DNA of 64,000 bases from Diphasiastrum complanatum. Lineage: Eukaryota > Streptophyta > Lycopodiopsida > Lycopodiales > Lycopodiaceae. Within the stretch, counting starts at the first letter, position 1; each line of letters opens with the position of its first letter. The translations under genes and the position numbers were made by a program. Positions 10,825 through 20,007 of this stretch are shown in pieces. The stretch lies in the NCBI GenBank assembly GCA_029204225.1, contig CM055111.1, forward strand, positions 18,432,668-18,496,667, read 5' to 3'. Below the pieces are notes generated by a model, which saw nothing but the letters and a program-made list of their open reading frames with translations, did not search any database and was not told the origin of the DNA.

Positions 10825-10892
10825 AACCGAGGGTAATACCGAGACTGATGAAAAAAAGGCCCCTCGGTATAAACCACGGTATAAAACAGAAT
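10825..10892. repeat. Short inverted CCGAGG/CCTCGG motifs, CACTA subterminal-like
   Basis: The strings ACCGAGGGTAATACCGAG and CCCTCGGTATAAACCACGGT stand in opposite orientation within about 65 bases, just outside the left edge of the CACTA-like unit. Plant CACTA elements often have TACCGACGG-type subterminal repeats, so this may be a remnant of an element end. No matching terminal inverted repeat was found on the other side. Confidence 0.3.
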
Positions 10893-11142
10893 TTAAATGG
10901 ATCTCACTTTTGGAATTTGTTACCTATCAACACATTGAATACCATTTTCTATCAACATTGGTTGCCATATGCACAAGTGTATAAAGAAATTTATGTATCA
11001 CAAAAAAATGATGATCACAAATTGTGTACTCACATGCATCTACTTTTTGTTCGATGTCAACTAGTCAATTAATAAAGTGTTATTGCATCTATGAGCAATA
11101 TGATTAATATTACAATGAGTTAAAATACATCGTATTGTGTCA

Positions 11143-11700
11143 CTTATTTATTTGGTAGTTCATCATTATCATTTTCTGCATCATTATGCGACAAATCTAC
11201 CAAACCAAATGAGTCTATCTCTAATTCTATCCAAATATCTCTTATAGCTTCATCATTAATAAATTGATCTTCAAAAGCTAATGGCGACGGTTGCAACGAG
11301 TGAGACCAAGAAGGTGTGTCGTGTGTCGTTGATCCATCCGATGATGATGCATCACGCTCAACCTCATCATTAGCTTGTGAAGCTTGCACATGATTATCCT
11401 CCAAAAATGTGTTATCGAATCCGTCATCACGATCTTGTTCATGAGGTTTCTGACAGTTGCATTGGGACCATTGCAAATAACTTTGAACCATTTGACATCA
11501 AATATGAAAAAGCTGAATTGTCTAAATCCAACTGGTGTCTGTTGTGCTTGCTCGACTCTCTTGGGTAAAATTTGCCATGACTCCACAATCGTATGTATTT
11601 CTGTTTTTGTCGATATGCTCTGTACGAAAGTGTCATCCATGCGTCCACACATGGCATTGTATTTTTTGTACTGAACGAAATGGAACTAAATGTCACAAGA
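11143..11700 (-). pseudogene. CACTA transposase C-terminal (DUF4216-like) remnant, left copy
   Basis: The minus-strand product matches the better copy at 31,396-32,317: FRQFSFFIFDVKWFKVICNG, then an acidic tail ending ENDNDELPNK. Two deletions separate it from the right copy. About 390 bases are missing between GTCAGAA and CCTCATGAAC, removing the middle of the domain and the intron. About 50 bases are missing before GGATTTAGAC. It cannot be functional. DUF4216 is the region that follows the TNP2-type DDE transposase in plant CACTA elements. Confidence 0.65.
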
Positions 11701-11757
11701 ACACATGTAGCAAATATCCACGCACAACACAAAGGAGGAGGCACGGGCAAAAAAATT

Positions 11758-12212
11758 TCGCATGGATATAGTTGTGGATGGGCATGGATATACGCATGGA
11801 TATGATGCGTGGATTATCCACGCATGGATGTTCCACACAAGTGTCATTTCCAGCAGCAGATCGGTTGGATGTTGTGAAATTCAAACTGCGTGGATTATCC
11901 ACGCCAACTCCGACAACCGGCAGTCGGGCAAACCTCCGACACCCGAAGCCGGAAATGTGACTTTTTATTTCGCATGGATAATCCACGCCATAGTAAGATT
12001 TTCTAAAAAAAGGCTCGGCTTTTGCGTGGATATTGTGTGTCAAATTATCCACGCGTGGATTATTAACACGAGATTTTTTTATCCACGTGAAATCCAGAGA
12101 GCTGGGGTTGTGGATACCACGTGGATAAGTTTTTTTTTATCCACGCGGTATCCATGCAATTAAGTCTCTGGATTTTGCGTGGATTATCCACACGTGGATA
12201 ATCCATGAAAAA
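11758..12212. repeat. Cluster of palindromic GTGGAT/ATCCAC motifs, left copy
   Basis: About 20 copies of TGGAT in both orientations occur here, many paired as the 17-base palindrome GCGTGGATWATCCACGC or variants. The centre near 12,135 is a longer hairpin: CCACGTGGATAA, a T run, then TTATCCACGCGG. The cluster is conserved in the inverted partner at 30,837-31,318. Such arrays resemble transposase-binding subterminal repeats of CACTA elements, but here the cluster is internal, beside the transposase end. Confidence 0.7.
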
Positions 12213-12459
12213 AAATTGACCCAAAAAAAAAAACATTTGGTGCAAACCAAAATGTGGTTCGCTCCTAAACTAGAGGTCGACTTCCTTTTCCTGTTGTGTG
12301 TGCGAGAGAAAAAGAGAGTATAGATGGGAGTGAGGATGAGATGGGGATGAATGTGAGTGAGAAGATTGATAGTGTTTAGGATTTTTTGTTCATTGATGGA
12401 TGTTAATAGTATGTGTTTTGTGATCATATGTTTTAGGATCTTTTTTGTTTGTGATGTAG

Positions 12460-12569
12460 CCTTGGATATGCAAAATGAAAAAAAGAGCTTTCATTGCAAA
12501 GGATTGAAAGATCAAGTGCATGCAAAAGGAAAAGCGAAGATTAAAAACAATGGAGATACAATAGTAAAG
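12460..12569 (+). pseudogene. Short conserved exon of the SET-side gene (left copy)
   Basis: This is a 110-base segment between acceptor TTTGTGATGTAG| and donor AAAG|GTAAAT. It encodes LDMQNEKKSFHC then KGLKDQVHAKGKAKI and KNNGDTIVK. The inverted copy at 30,475-30,584 has the same length and splice sites. It lies on the same strand as the SET-like gene, about 2.8 kb upstream, and may be its 5' exon. The product is basic and I do not recognise it. Confidence 0.45.
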
Positions 12570-12916
12570 GTAAATTCACATTTATTTTGATTCATTTGCC
12601 ATGCAAATCATGTGCTAAAATAGATACATTACATTAAATTCATCAATAGATACATTTGCATTCCATAGATGTGCATTAAATAGACTATACATTGCATTGA
12701 ATACATCAATAAATACATGTGCATTCAATAGATGCACATTCAAAGACTATACATTTGCATTCATGAATTAAAAATATATGCATTCAAATTTTTTGCAAAA
12801 ATGATGTGGTGCCAAAACATTATATTGATTGATTTAAAAAAAAGTACATTTATGAGAGAATAAATTTTCCCTTCATACATTGCCTTCTACAAGGCCTTAC
12901 ATTTAATTTAAACACT

Positions 12917-13088
12917 CTACTCATCATCACTTCCTCCCTCCTTGCTTCCTTCGTCTTGTAGGTGTACGTTGGTGTCCCCATCTTCAAACTCCCCATCGCT
13001 CTCATTCATGTTCTCTTCCACATTTTGCTCCTCAATATTTTCCACACTTTCTTCCACATCACGAACGCTTGAAGTTGTAGAGCCTCTC
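12917..13088 (-). pseudogene. Acidic C-terminal exon, left copy
   Basis: On the minus strand, acceptor TCTATTTTGTAG| opens an exon very rich in E and D (VEESVENIEEQNVEENMNES, and so on) ending SDDE and a TAG stop. The right copy (29,971-30,141) is clearer. An upstream exon (minus strand, about 13,137-13,310) can be read with an in-frame stop as FDHGYVGLKAFMESHGLF. The family is not recognised. It is transcribed toward the transposase end, opposite to the SET-like gene. Confidence 0.45.
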
Positions 13089-13310
13089 TACAAAATAGAA
13101 TCGAAAGATTCAATTAAATTGAAATTAAACTTACTTGTAAACCACAAAGTAAACAATCACGAAACAATAAGGGTTAAGAGTTTACGATTGAAAACAATCC
13201 ATGGGATTCCATAAAAGCCTTAAGGCCGACATATCCATGATCAAAACCTTGTTTGTACTACGTGGCGGTCATGTGTCTTCCAAAATCACTAAGCTACATT
13301 CAACAAAAAA

Positions 13311-13840
13311 ACATAGTTTAGTAATAAAAAAAATTAACAATCTCACTATCATAATCTTTTCTAGATTTTAGGAGAATATTTTACTGTAGGATTTTACATA
13401 AAATATATTTTTTAATATGATGGAACATAAAAAAATCAAATTTAATTGTTAAAACTAGTTTTATATTGTTATAAATTTTATTTTTTTGAGATTTGACATA
13501 CAAGACAAAATCAAGAGATAAGAAATAGTACATATTATTATTAAACAAGTAATTTGACAAGTTTTTTAAGATTTTATGACGTAATATTATGTCAAATTGG
13601 TAGCAATGTTACTAGAATATTAGATTTACATTAAGCATAACTAGAATATACATGGATTAGATGTTGGCATGTCTTTAACAAATTTTATTATATTTGTTCA
13701 GTTCATGATCACAATAGCAGGTATATATTGTTATTGATATTGACATCAATTGCACTTTATTTGTTATTTGAATATGAGTGTATAATTTTTCTTGCAAATT
13801 TATTCTTACAATGACATTTGATTGGAATTATGAATTCTAG
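13311..13840. other. AT-rich spacer of the left unit
   Basis: There is no gene here. The spacer matches the right unit around the Copia insertion. Near 13,705 it lacks about 115 bases (unique sequence on both sides of the Copia insertion) that the right unit keeps. Confidence 0.5.
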
Positions 13841-14002
13841 GGAAATTATCGTACCTCCACATGATTTGGAGAAAAGATAAAAATTGAGCTCTATCACAGA
13901 AAAAAGGAACAAGCAAGACTAAAGTACAATGAACAACTATTGATTGGTTCATCTTCAAGCTCTTCCATCAGTCGACGTAGACCGCCTATTGATCAATCAC
14001 AT
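13841..14002 (+). pseudogene. Second short exon of the SET-side gene (left copy)
   Basis: Acceptor TTCTAG| and a GTATGT donor bound about 162 bases. The inverted partner is 22,495-22,656. The readable frame gives IELYHRKKEQARLKYNEQLL then a serine run and SRRRPPIDQSH. There is a TGA near its start in both copies, so the true exon may begin later. In the right copy a CGA arginine codon in the SRRRPP stretch is TGA. A charged helix followed by a Ser/Arg-rich segment suggests a nuclear protein, no more. Confidence 0.4.
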
Positions 14003-14593
14003 GTATGTATATTGATTTATGTCGTAATTTTTTTATTTGTAATAGTAATGTACTCCGATTTGGTTGAGGATTGTGATATAGTATATTGCTCTTTGGAAAG
14101 CCAAGACACCACTCCATCACAAATAAAGTTGCAAATGCACTAAATGTACAAAGACTATTTTGTCAATTTTTGTCACATGTTACAATTTGTCAATTTTCAC
14201 TTGAATGACACTGAAAGAATTTGTGCGATTTGCAATTGGATTATTGGAACGATCATATTTGGGCCAATGGAGTGCACACAGAGAATCCAAGAGTATGAGA
14301 GATAAAGTTTTTAAAGTTTTTTTTGAAAATGCTTTAATCTTTGACCCTTATTGATCGATAGGATGAGTGCCACGATACTTTGAAGTTAATCTCTCACTTG
14401 CTTCTAAAAGGAAAAATCCAAATAGATAATTAGATGAAGTTAATCTCTCACTTGCTTTTAAAAGAAAATCCAAATAGAATGATTAGATGAAGTTAGTATC
14501 TCACTTGCTTCTAAAAGAAAAAATCCAAATAGAATGATTAGATGTAGTTTATCTTGATTTCCATATCCAATCACCCATAATAGACTCATTCAC

Positions 14594-14595
<2 letters not shown>
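14003..14595. other. Spacer with three-copy short tandem repeat
   Basis: There is no gene. Near 14,384-14,545 a unit of about 63 bases (GAAGTTAATCTCTCACTTGC ... AAATCCAAATAGA) is repeated three times. It is also present three times in the right unit (about 21,835-22,000). Confidence 0.5.

Positions 14596-14649
<54 letters not shown>
14596..14649 (+). repeat. (GA)n microsatellite
   Basis: This is a pure GA run of about 27 units. Its orthologous locus in the inverted unit is the (TC)n run at 21,732-21,783, of almost the same length. Confidence 0.9.
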
Positions 14650-14652
<3 letters not shown>

Positions 14653-15084
14653 GCTGGCATTCTTAAGGAATGGAATTGGCATCTTTTTCCCAAAATTGAC
14701 ATCTACAAAATTTTGCAGGATATTTTACGTAATAAATTTGAGATTTTATAGAGGAAAACTGGCAAGTAGAAGCATATTCCTTGTCAGTAGCCGAAATACT
14801 CCTTAAGATATGGGATTTTTGAGGGAAACCTCAAAAAAGTTTTCCGAACACTGGAGAGAGAGTTAAAAGTAACCAACGCTCCCAATTCTAGGAAGGTGTG
14901 AAGCCATTGTTTTCTTCTATTAAAGGCGTGGTTCAAATTCTTTTGTTGGAAGATGAGTTCCACAAAAAAACCCAAACGCCGCAGGGAGGGAGCATGTGGT
15001 GACATTTTGGAGTAGGATATAAATTGTGTGGTTCGGGAGTTTTGATTAGCACTCTATAATGTTCTCATGAAATGTGTTTAGGGT

Positions 15085-15119
<35 letters not shown>

Positions 15120-15121
15120 TG
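15085..15121 (+). repeat. (TG)n microsatellite
   Basis: This is a TG run with minor interruptions. It is matched by a CA-rich stretch at 21,262-21,297 in the inverted unit. Confidence 0.85.
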
Positions 15122-15189
15122 TGTGCGTATGTGTGTTTCATGCTACCAATTTACGATTTATGTTATATATTAATTTATGTTTCATGCTT

Positions 15190-15207
15190 GAGAGAGAGAG
15201 AGAGAGA
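15190..15207 (+). repeat. Short (GA)n followed by A run
   Basis: Nine GA units are followed by about 14 A residues. The same locus in the inverted unit is a 138-base (TC)n run (21,069-21,206), so repeat number changed strongly after duplication. Confidence 0.85.
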
Positions 15208-15251
15208 AAAAAAAAAAAAACTGATATATCTAACATTTTCAACTTTTGCAG

Positions 15252-16278
15252 AAGAAGGAACATAAGTTGGTTTCAAGGAAAAGAGTTGCAAGAGAGATCG
15301 AGAATATTATTGATAGGATAAATCACATGAATATTGATTTTGGATCATCATTGGCCTTAGATGATGCTCTTGTTGATGATGACCCCTTGCATGATATAAT
15401 TAGTTCATCAATGCCTTGTGATTCAATCCATGTCTCCAAATCTCTAGAACATTCTTACCACCCAACCACACCTATCCTAGATGTTGCACATGAGTCCTCC
15501 ACGATACTCCACGTGGATTCCACAAACTTGACCACCCTTTAAAAAGGAGAACACGTCTTGGACATACTATGACTAGTTTGAAAGATAATTGAAAATTTCC
15601 ACTCACTGTTGATGTGTCAAAAGACATTATAGGTTCTTTGTCTGATCTTCCTCTTCCACCTACCTTGCAACCATTAGTAAAAACTTTCATTAGAAGTAGA
15701 TATTCGTGTTGGCCATTCCAATCACCAGTACCATTAAATGGAACACCATTTACGTATTGGGGTCAAATGTACAGGATCATGCCTAGTGAACACTTTCCTG
15801 AGGCTAGAGTTTGGGCCTTTTTGCATTGAGTAGTATTGAGGTCCCTCTAAATAGTGTTGTGACATTGATGCCATATGCAGGACATCAATACAATTGGGGT
15901 GATTGGCATGCTTTGTGTCATCACCAATGGAGGATGCAAGTATATGGCTTGAATTCAAATGCTTGTTCTTTAGAGGAGCAACGCATGCAAGGAGGCAACA
16001 TCTCAAGGGCAAATCATACATACATTGATGGACATCCAGATGTGCATGGAAACATTGCTGCATATATAAATAGTTCCATTGGCCACCCTCTATTGACAAA
16101 TTGTGATTTTGAAGAATGCACCAACGGAAAAGAATAATGTTTTACTAGGAATGTAAAGGGAACTTATGTAATGGTCTGTGCCACTAGATCTATTAGGTTT
16201 AGGGAGGAATTGTTCATCAAGTATAGTTTCAACCATCCTCTACCCAAATGTTTGCAAAAGATAATAAGTCAGATGTGA
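15252..16278 (+). pseudogene. SET-domain-like protein carried by the CACTA-like unit, left copy
   Basis: Acceptor TTTTGCAG| opens KKEHKLVSRKRVAREIENI. After a frame change near 15,540, the product reads LPLPPTLQPLVKTFI, then a SET-type core: LFALSSIEVPLNSVVTLMPY (start of SET), HGNIAAYINSSIGHPLLTNC (like GN.AR.INHSC.PNC), and TYVMVCATRSIRFREELFIK then YSF (like A.RDI..GEEL..DY). SET folds are lysine methyltransferases using S-adenosylmethionine. Defects here: a one-base frame change near 15,815, a TAA at 16,135-16,137 where the partner has a GAA glutamate codon, and Gly to Arg in the GEE motif. The Asn-His-Ser of active enzymes is Asn-Ser-Ser. Its partner is 20,008-21,035. The SET call is from motif order only. 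Confidence 0.6.
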
Positions 16279-16642
16279 AAAATTAAAGTTTGTTGATATG
16301 CAGAGATGTATAATTAATGCATCTTGTATTTGGTTTGTGTCATTAAATATGTCAAATGTTAGGAGCATTATTTGTCATTTGCCTAGATGTTTACATAAGA
16401 TAATAAGTGAAAGCTAATGAATGTGAAATCCATAAATATGTAAATATGTAGAAGCGTGCAATTCTTTGAGTTCATTGAATATTAACAAGTTGAAATGAAA
16501 AATGGTCTAATAGATACATTGGTATGTTCATACTTTTTAAACAAAGAGGTAATTTATATTCATATGCAAAATTTATCAAGTATTGGAAGGAAATGTTTAT
16601 CAAGCATTGTTTCAACCTACTTCTTGTTATTTTGGTATATAG
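16279..16642. other. Intron or spacer before the last exon
   Basis: AT-rich, with no gene. It is matched in the inverted unit (19,644-20,007). It ends at acceptor GGTATATAG|. Confidence 0.45.
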
Positions 16643-17107
16643 GATTCTTCATCCTCATTTAGCATTGGAGACAATAATCCTCGTAATGGTCAATGTAGAC
16701 GACGAATGCAATACAACGGTCTTCATATAAAGCAATTACCTCGTCGTCTATGTCAAGGCTTAAAAGAGATGATGGAAATTGATGAGCACATTAATCAAGA
16801 GACTAATGCATCTGAATCTAGCTCATCTAGATCTACTTCTTCACAAACAAGTTCCAACGATGAAAATGAGCTTCTAATGGTCAAGTTAAATGGAGCACTA
16901 AGAAGTATATATGGCTTACATCCTCAATATGAGAGTATTGTGAAAAACTATCTACAAACTACTTCTCTCCAGCCTGGGTTTCGATTAAGGGAAACTATGG
17001 AATATGTTTTAAAGTACGAGCAACGAGAACAAAGGCTTAAGCTGGAAGCTGAAAGGAAAGAAGAACAATCTAGGTGGTTTGAGAAAATGAAGATGCAATT
17101 TCAGAAC
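16643..17107 (+). pseudogene. Charged last exon of the SET-side gene, fused to Copia RT
   Basis: After acceptor TATATAG| the exon reads DSSSSFSIGDNN, then HIKQLPRRL, a serine-rich stretch, LNGALRSIYGLHPQYESIVK, and a predicted helix YEQREQRLKLEAERKEEQSR. The helix looks like a coiled coil. The family is unknown. At about 17,107 the frame runs without a stop into Copia reverse-transcriptase sequence (QFQNTWELVEPPN). In the inverted partner it instead continues into IQNLVSVY. The sequence change marks the recombination or insertion edge of the unit. It may be a separate gene from the SET protein. Confidence 0.5.
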
Positions 17108-17640
17108 ACATGGGAGCTTGTGGAGCCACCAAACTACATGCATGTGATTGGATGTAAGTGGGTTTTCAGAATCAAGTATAATCATGATGATCTATCAATA
17201 AGTATAAAGCAAGACTTTGTGCCAAAGGCTACTCACAAATCAAAGGTCTTGACTATGAAGACACCTTTGCACCAGTTGCAAAGATGGTAACAATCAGAAT
17301 ACTCATATCTCTTGCATGTTTTCACAATTGGAGTATGTTCCAACTTGATGTTTCTAATGCATTTCTCAATGGTTACCTTGAGGAGGAGATTTACATGGAG
17401 CAACCTCCAGGTTTTGTGAAAGAAGGTGATGAATCAAAAGTTTGTCTTTTGTTCAAAAGTCTCTATGGACTGAAACTTGTATGCAAGGCTCAACTCTTGT
17501 CTCATATCACTCCAATTTTGTATAAGTGAATATGACCCTTCTCTGTATTATAAGTTTGTAGGTAATTTTGTAATTATTCTTCTCATCTATGTAGATGATA
17601 TCATTCTTTGCGGTCAGAGACTAAAATGATTAAATTCTAG
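17108..17640 (+). pseudogene. Copia reverse transcriptase fragment
   Basis: The fragment reads NTWELVEPPNYMHVIGCKWV and then, in shifted frames, [47 protein letters not shown], and the catalytic IYVDDIILCG at about 17,590. These are consecutive RT motifs of a Ty1/Copia polymerase. At least two frame changes and loss of the conserved QAPR after YGLK show decay. It is the right-hand neighbour of the left CACTA-like unit. Confidence 0.75.
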
Positions 17641-18150
17641 CCCTTTAGAGAGCTTTAAAAATTAGGCACATGGGCTAGTTGTGCTGAAGTGTCAGCCTTT
17701 AATTGGATTACATATATTATATTCCCAAGAAATTAGGAGCCAGATTCACCTTTTGCCAAGTGTCAAAAAATCAATGGTGGGTAGCAATGATACAAAGGTA
17801 AAAGTGAAAATGTGAGAGTATGATGGAGGGGGTCTACTAAATCTGAGACACATGGTAGTAGGTACCTAAATGGAAAAGTGCTTGTTGAAGGTCTGCAACT
17901 TGCTTTTCCATTGGGGAAAAATAATGGTCGAAGAAGAGGCTGATGAAAGATCCATATTGCTTGCAATTCTTTCATAAAAAATGGTAGTCATGAATTGATG
18001 TTCATATATAAATGCTCCAAATGAAGTAGTCAGCATAAATATTGACACATGTCTCTAGGCATACTCTTGACCAAAATATATTTCTTCAAATTTGGTCAAT
18101 ACCTCATTCATAGGTGGTTGTAGATATTCGACCTCATTGATCTCTAAAAT
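17641..18150. other. Unassigned; possible 3' extension of the minus-strand ORF in the direct repeat
   Basis: There is no clear gene. Minus-strand frames (for example 17,866-18,048) run on from the direct repeat at 18,151-19,165 and may be decayed 3' exons of the same unknown gene. This part is not present in the right-hand repeat copy. Confidence 0.25.
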
Positions 18151-19165
18151 GGACTCTCGTTTTGAAATATAAAATTTGCAGTTGCCCATATAAATCGTTG
18201 AAGCATCAATCCCAAATAGTGAAAATACATTCCAAAGTTAAACCAAATAACCATTGATGAACAATCATTGTTGACATTATTGAATGAAAGATTCACTAAG
18301 TTAGTATCGATTGAGCAATGCGAACTTCTCCAAAGAAACTGATATAGATTGATGGCATATTTTAAAATCAACTTCCTATAGAGTATTGGTTGACTGAGAG
18401 AATATTCTTAATAATTATTCACATCCATACATGCTAAATATGCATGTGAATTACATATTGGCTTTTGAGTTCTAGAGAATCTCTAGGAATAGGGTTCTCC
18501 ATCTGAAGTTATGAGGCATTGAACAATAATCCAAGGTATTGATACAAGTTAGATTATATGGAATAATGAAATCTCTTCATTGTGGACAATATCCTTGTTG
18601 AATACCTCATACTCCATCAGTTTGTTGTCAAAAATAGAAATATTCTCAAAGGCTCCCAAATCAAATTGAATTGGTTCGCAGATCCTGGATCCTTTAAATA
18701 GCCACTCAATTCCAAGCCATGGAATATCGGTGCCATATAGTCCTCATTCTGAAATTTTGGTGAATGCCTTGATCGACTTTCTTTGAGCATAACAATTTTC
18801 TCATTTTGATGACCCATAGTTGATTGATCATTCACTAGATTGCATCGATGTAGGTCAAGTTCCGGACTTTGATGGTTGAAGTTGAACTCAAAAGGATGTT
18901 TAATTATCTTCACATCCTGATCTAAATCTCAACTTTCGTCTGGAACTTTAACTTGGTCCGAATCTTGAATTGGACTTTTGTTGTCTGCAACTATATCTGG
19001 ACCTGGGACTTGACTTTCATTGTCGCTTTGCTCATCAGAATCATTGTCCTTGCTTCGCTCATTCGCTTTGTCGTTGTCACTTTGCTCATTAGACTCATTG
19101 CTAAGATCATCTTCATCTTCATAAGTTTCTTCCCTTTCATTCCCATTGTCGATCTGTTGATGCTT
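18151..19165 (-). repeat. 1.0-kb direct repeat, centre copy, with unrecognised minus-strand coding remnants
   Basis: The repeat matches 32,531-33,575 in the same orientation with high similarity. Minus-strand frames in both copies encode an acidic protein with DEQSDN repeats (about 18,929-19,177). They continue to IIKHPFEFNFNHQSPELDLH and, in shifted frames, PWLGIEWLFKGSTICEPIQF and LILKYAINLYQFLWRSSHCS. This looks like one decayed multi-exon gene that I do not recognise. The repeats stand just outside each end of the right CACTA-like unit but are absent from the left unit's ends. This copy lacks about 22 bases (GATTTGATGTTTCGATTGTT region) that the right copy has. Confidence 0.65.
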
Positions 19166-19189
19166 TAGTATATACACTCACTAAGTTCT

Positions 19190-19643
19190 GAATTTGCATC
19201 TTCATTTTCTCAAACCACCTAGATTGTTCTTCTTTCCTTTCAGCTTCAAGCTTAAGCCTTTGTTCTCATTGCTCGTACTTTAAAACATATTCCATAGTTA
19301 ATCGAAACCCAGGCTGGAGAGAAGTAGTTTGTAGATAGTTTTCTACAATACTCCAATATTGAGGATGTAAGCCATATATACTTCTTAGTGCTCCATTTAA
19401 CTTGACCATTGGAAGCTCATTTTCATAGTTGGAACTTGTTTGTGAAGCAGTAGATCTAGATGAGCTAGATTCAAATGCATTAATCTCTTGATTAATGTGC
19501 TCATCAATTTTCATCATCTCTTTTAAGCCTTGACGTAGACGACGAGGTAATTGCTTTATATGAGGACCGTTGCATTGCATTCGTCGTCTATGTCGACCAT
19601 TACGAGGATTATTGTCTCCAACGCTAAATGAGGATGAAGAATC
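19190..19643 (-). pseudogene. Charged last exon of the SET-side gene, right copy
   Basis: The exon matches 16,643-17,107 through HIKQLPRRLRQGLKEMM, the serine-rich part, LNGALRSIYGLHPQYWSIVE and the RLKLEAERKEEQSRW helix. A one-codon loss (RLTMEY against RLRETMEY) and a TGA before GQRLKLEAE are visible. After EKMKMQIQN the frame enters sequence unrelated to the left copy. Confidence 0.45.
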
Positions 19644-20007
19644 CTATATACCAAAATAACAAGAAGTAGGTTGAAACAATGCTTGATAAACATTTCCTTC
19701 CAATACCTGATAAATGTTGCATATGAATATAAATTACCTCTTTGTTTAAAAAGTATGAACATACCAATGTATCTATTAGACCATTTTTCTTTTCAACTTG
19801 TTAATATTCAATGAACTCAAAGAATTGCACGCTTCTACATATTTACATATTTATGGATTTCACATTCATTAGTTTTCACTTATTATCTTATGTAAACATC
19901 TAGGCAAATGGCGAATAATGCTCCTAACATTTGACATATTTAATGACACAAACCAAATACAAGATGCATGGATTATACATCTCTGCATATCAACAAAATT
20001 TAAATCT

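Larger units (their letters stand above)
10941..17107. mobile_element. Composite CACTA-like unit, left copy (inverted partner 19,190-32,521)
   Basis: The whole stretch matches the reverse complement of 19,190-32,521 (minus the Copia insertion there) in one collinear order. The order is transposase C-terminus, palindromic motif cluster, short exon, acidic exon, AT-rich spacer, (GA)n, (TG)n, SET-like gene, and last charged exon. Homology starts near CCATTTTCTATCAACATTGG and stops in AAGATGCAA.TTCAGAAC. This copy lacks several pieces present on the right: about 390 and 50 bases in the transposase end, and about 115 bases near 13,705. Terminal CACTA motifs and a 3-bp target duplication were not found, so the family call rests on the DUF4216-like protein. 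Confidence 0.65.

Noticed and set aside
11758-12212. CRISPR-like array
   Set aside because: Motifs are irregularly spaced, in both orientations and in a plant genome; no spacer structure.
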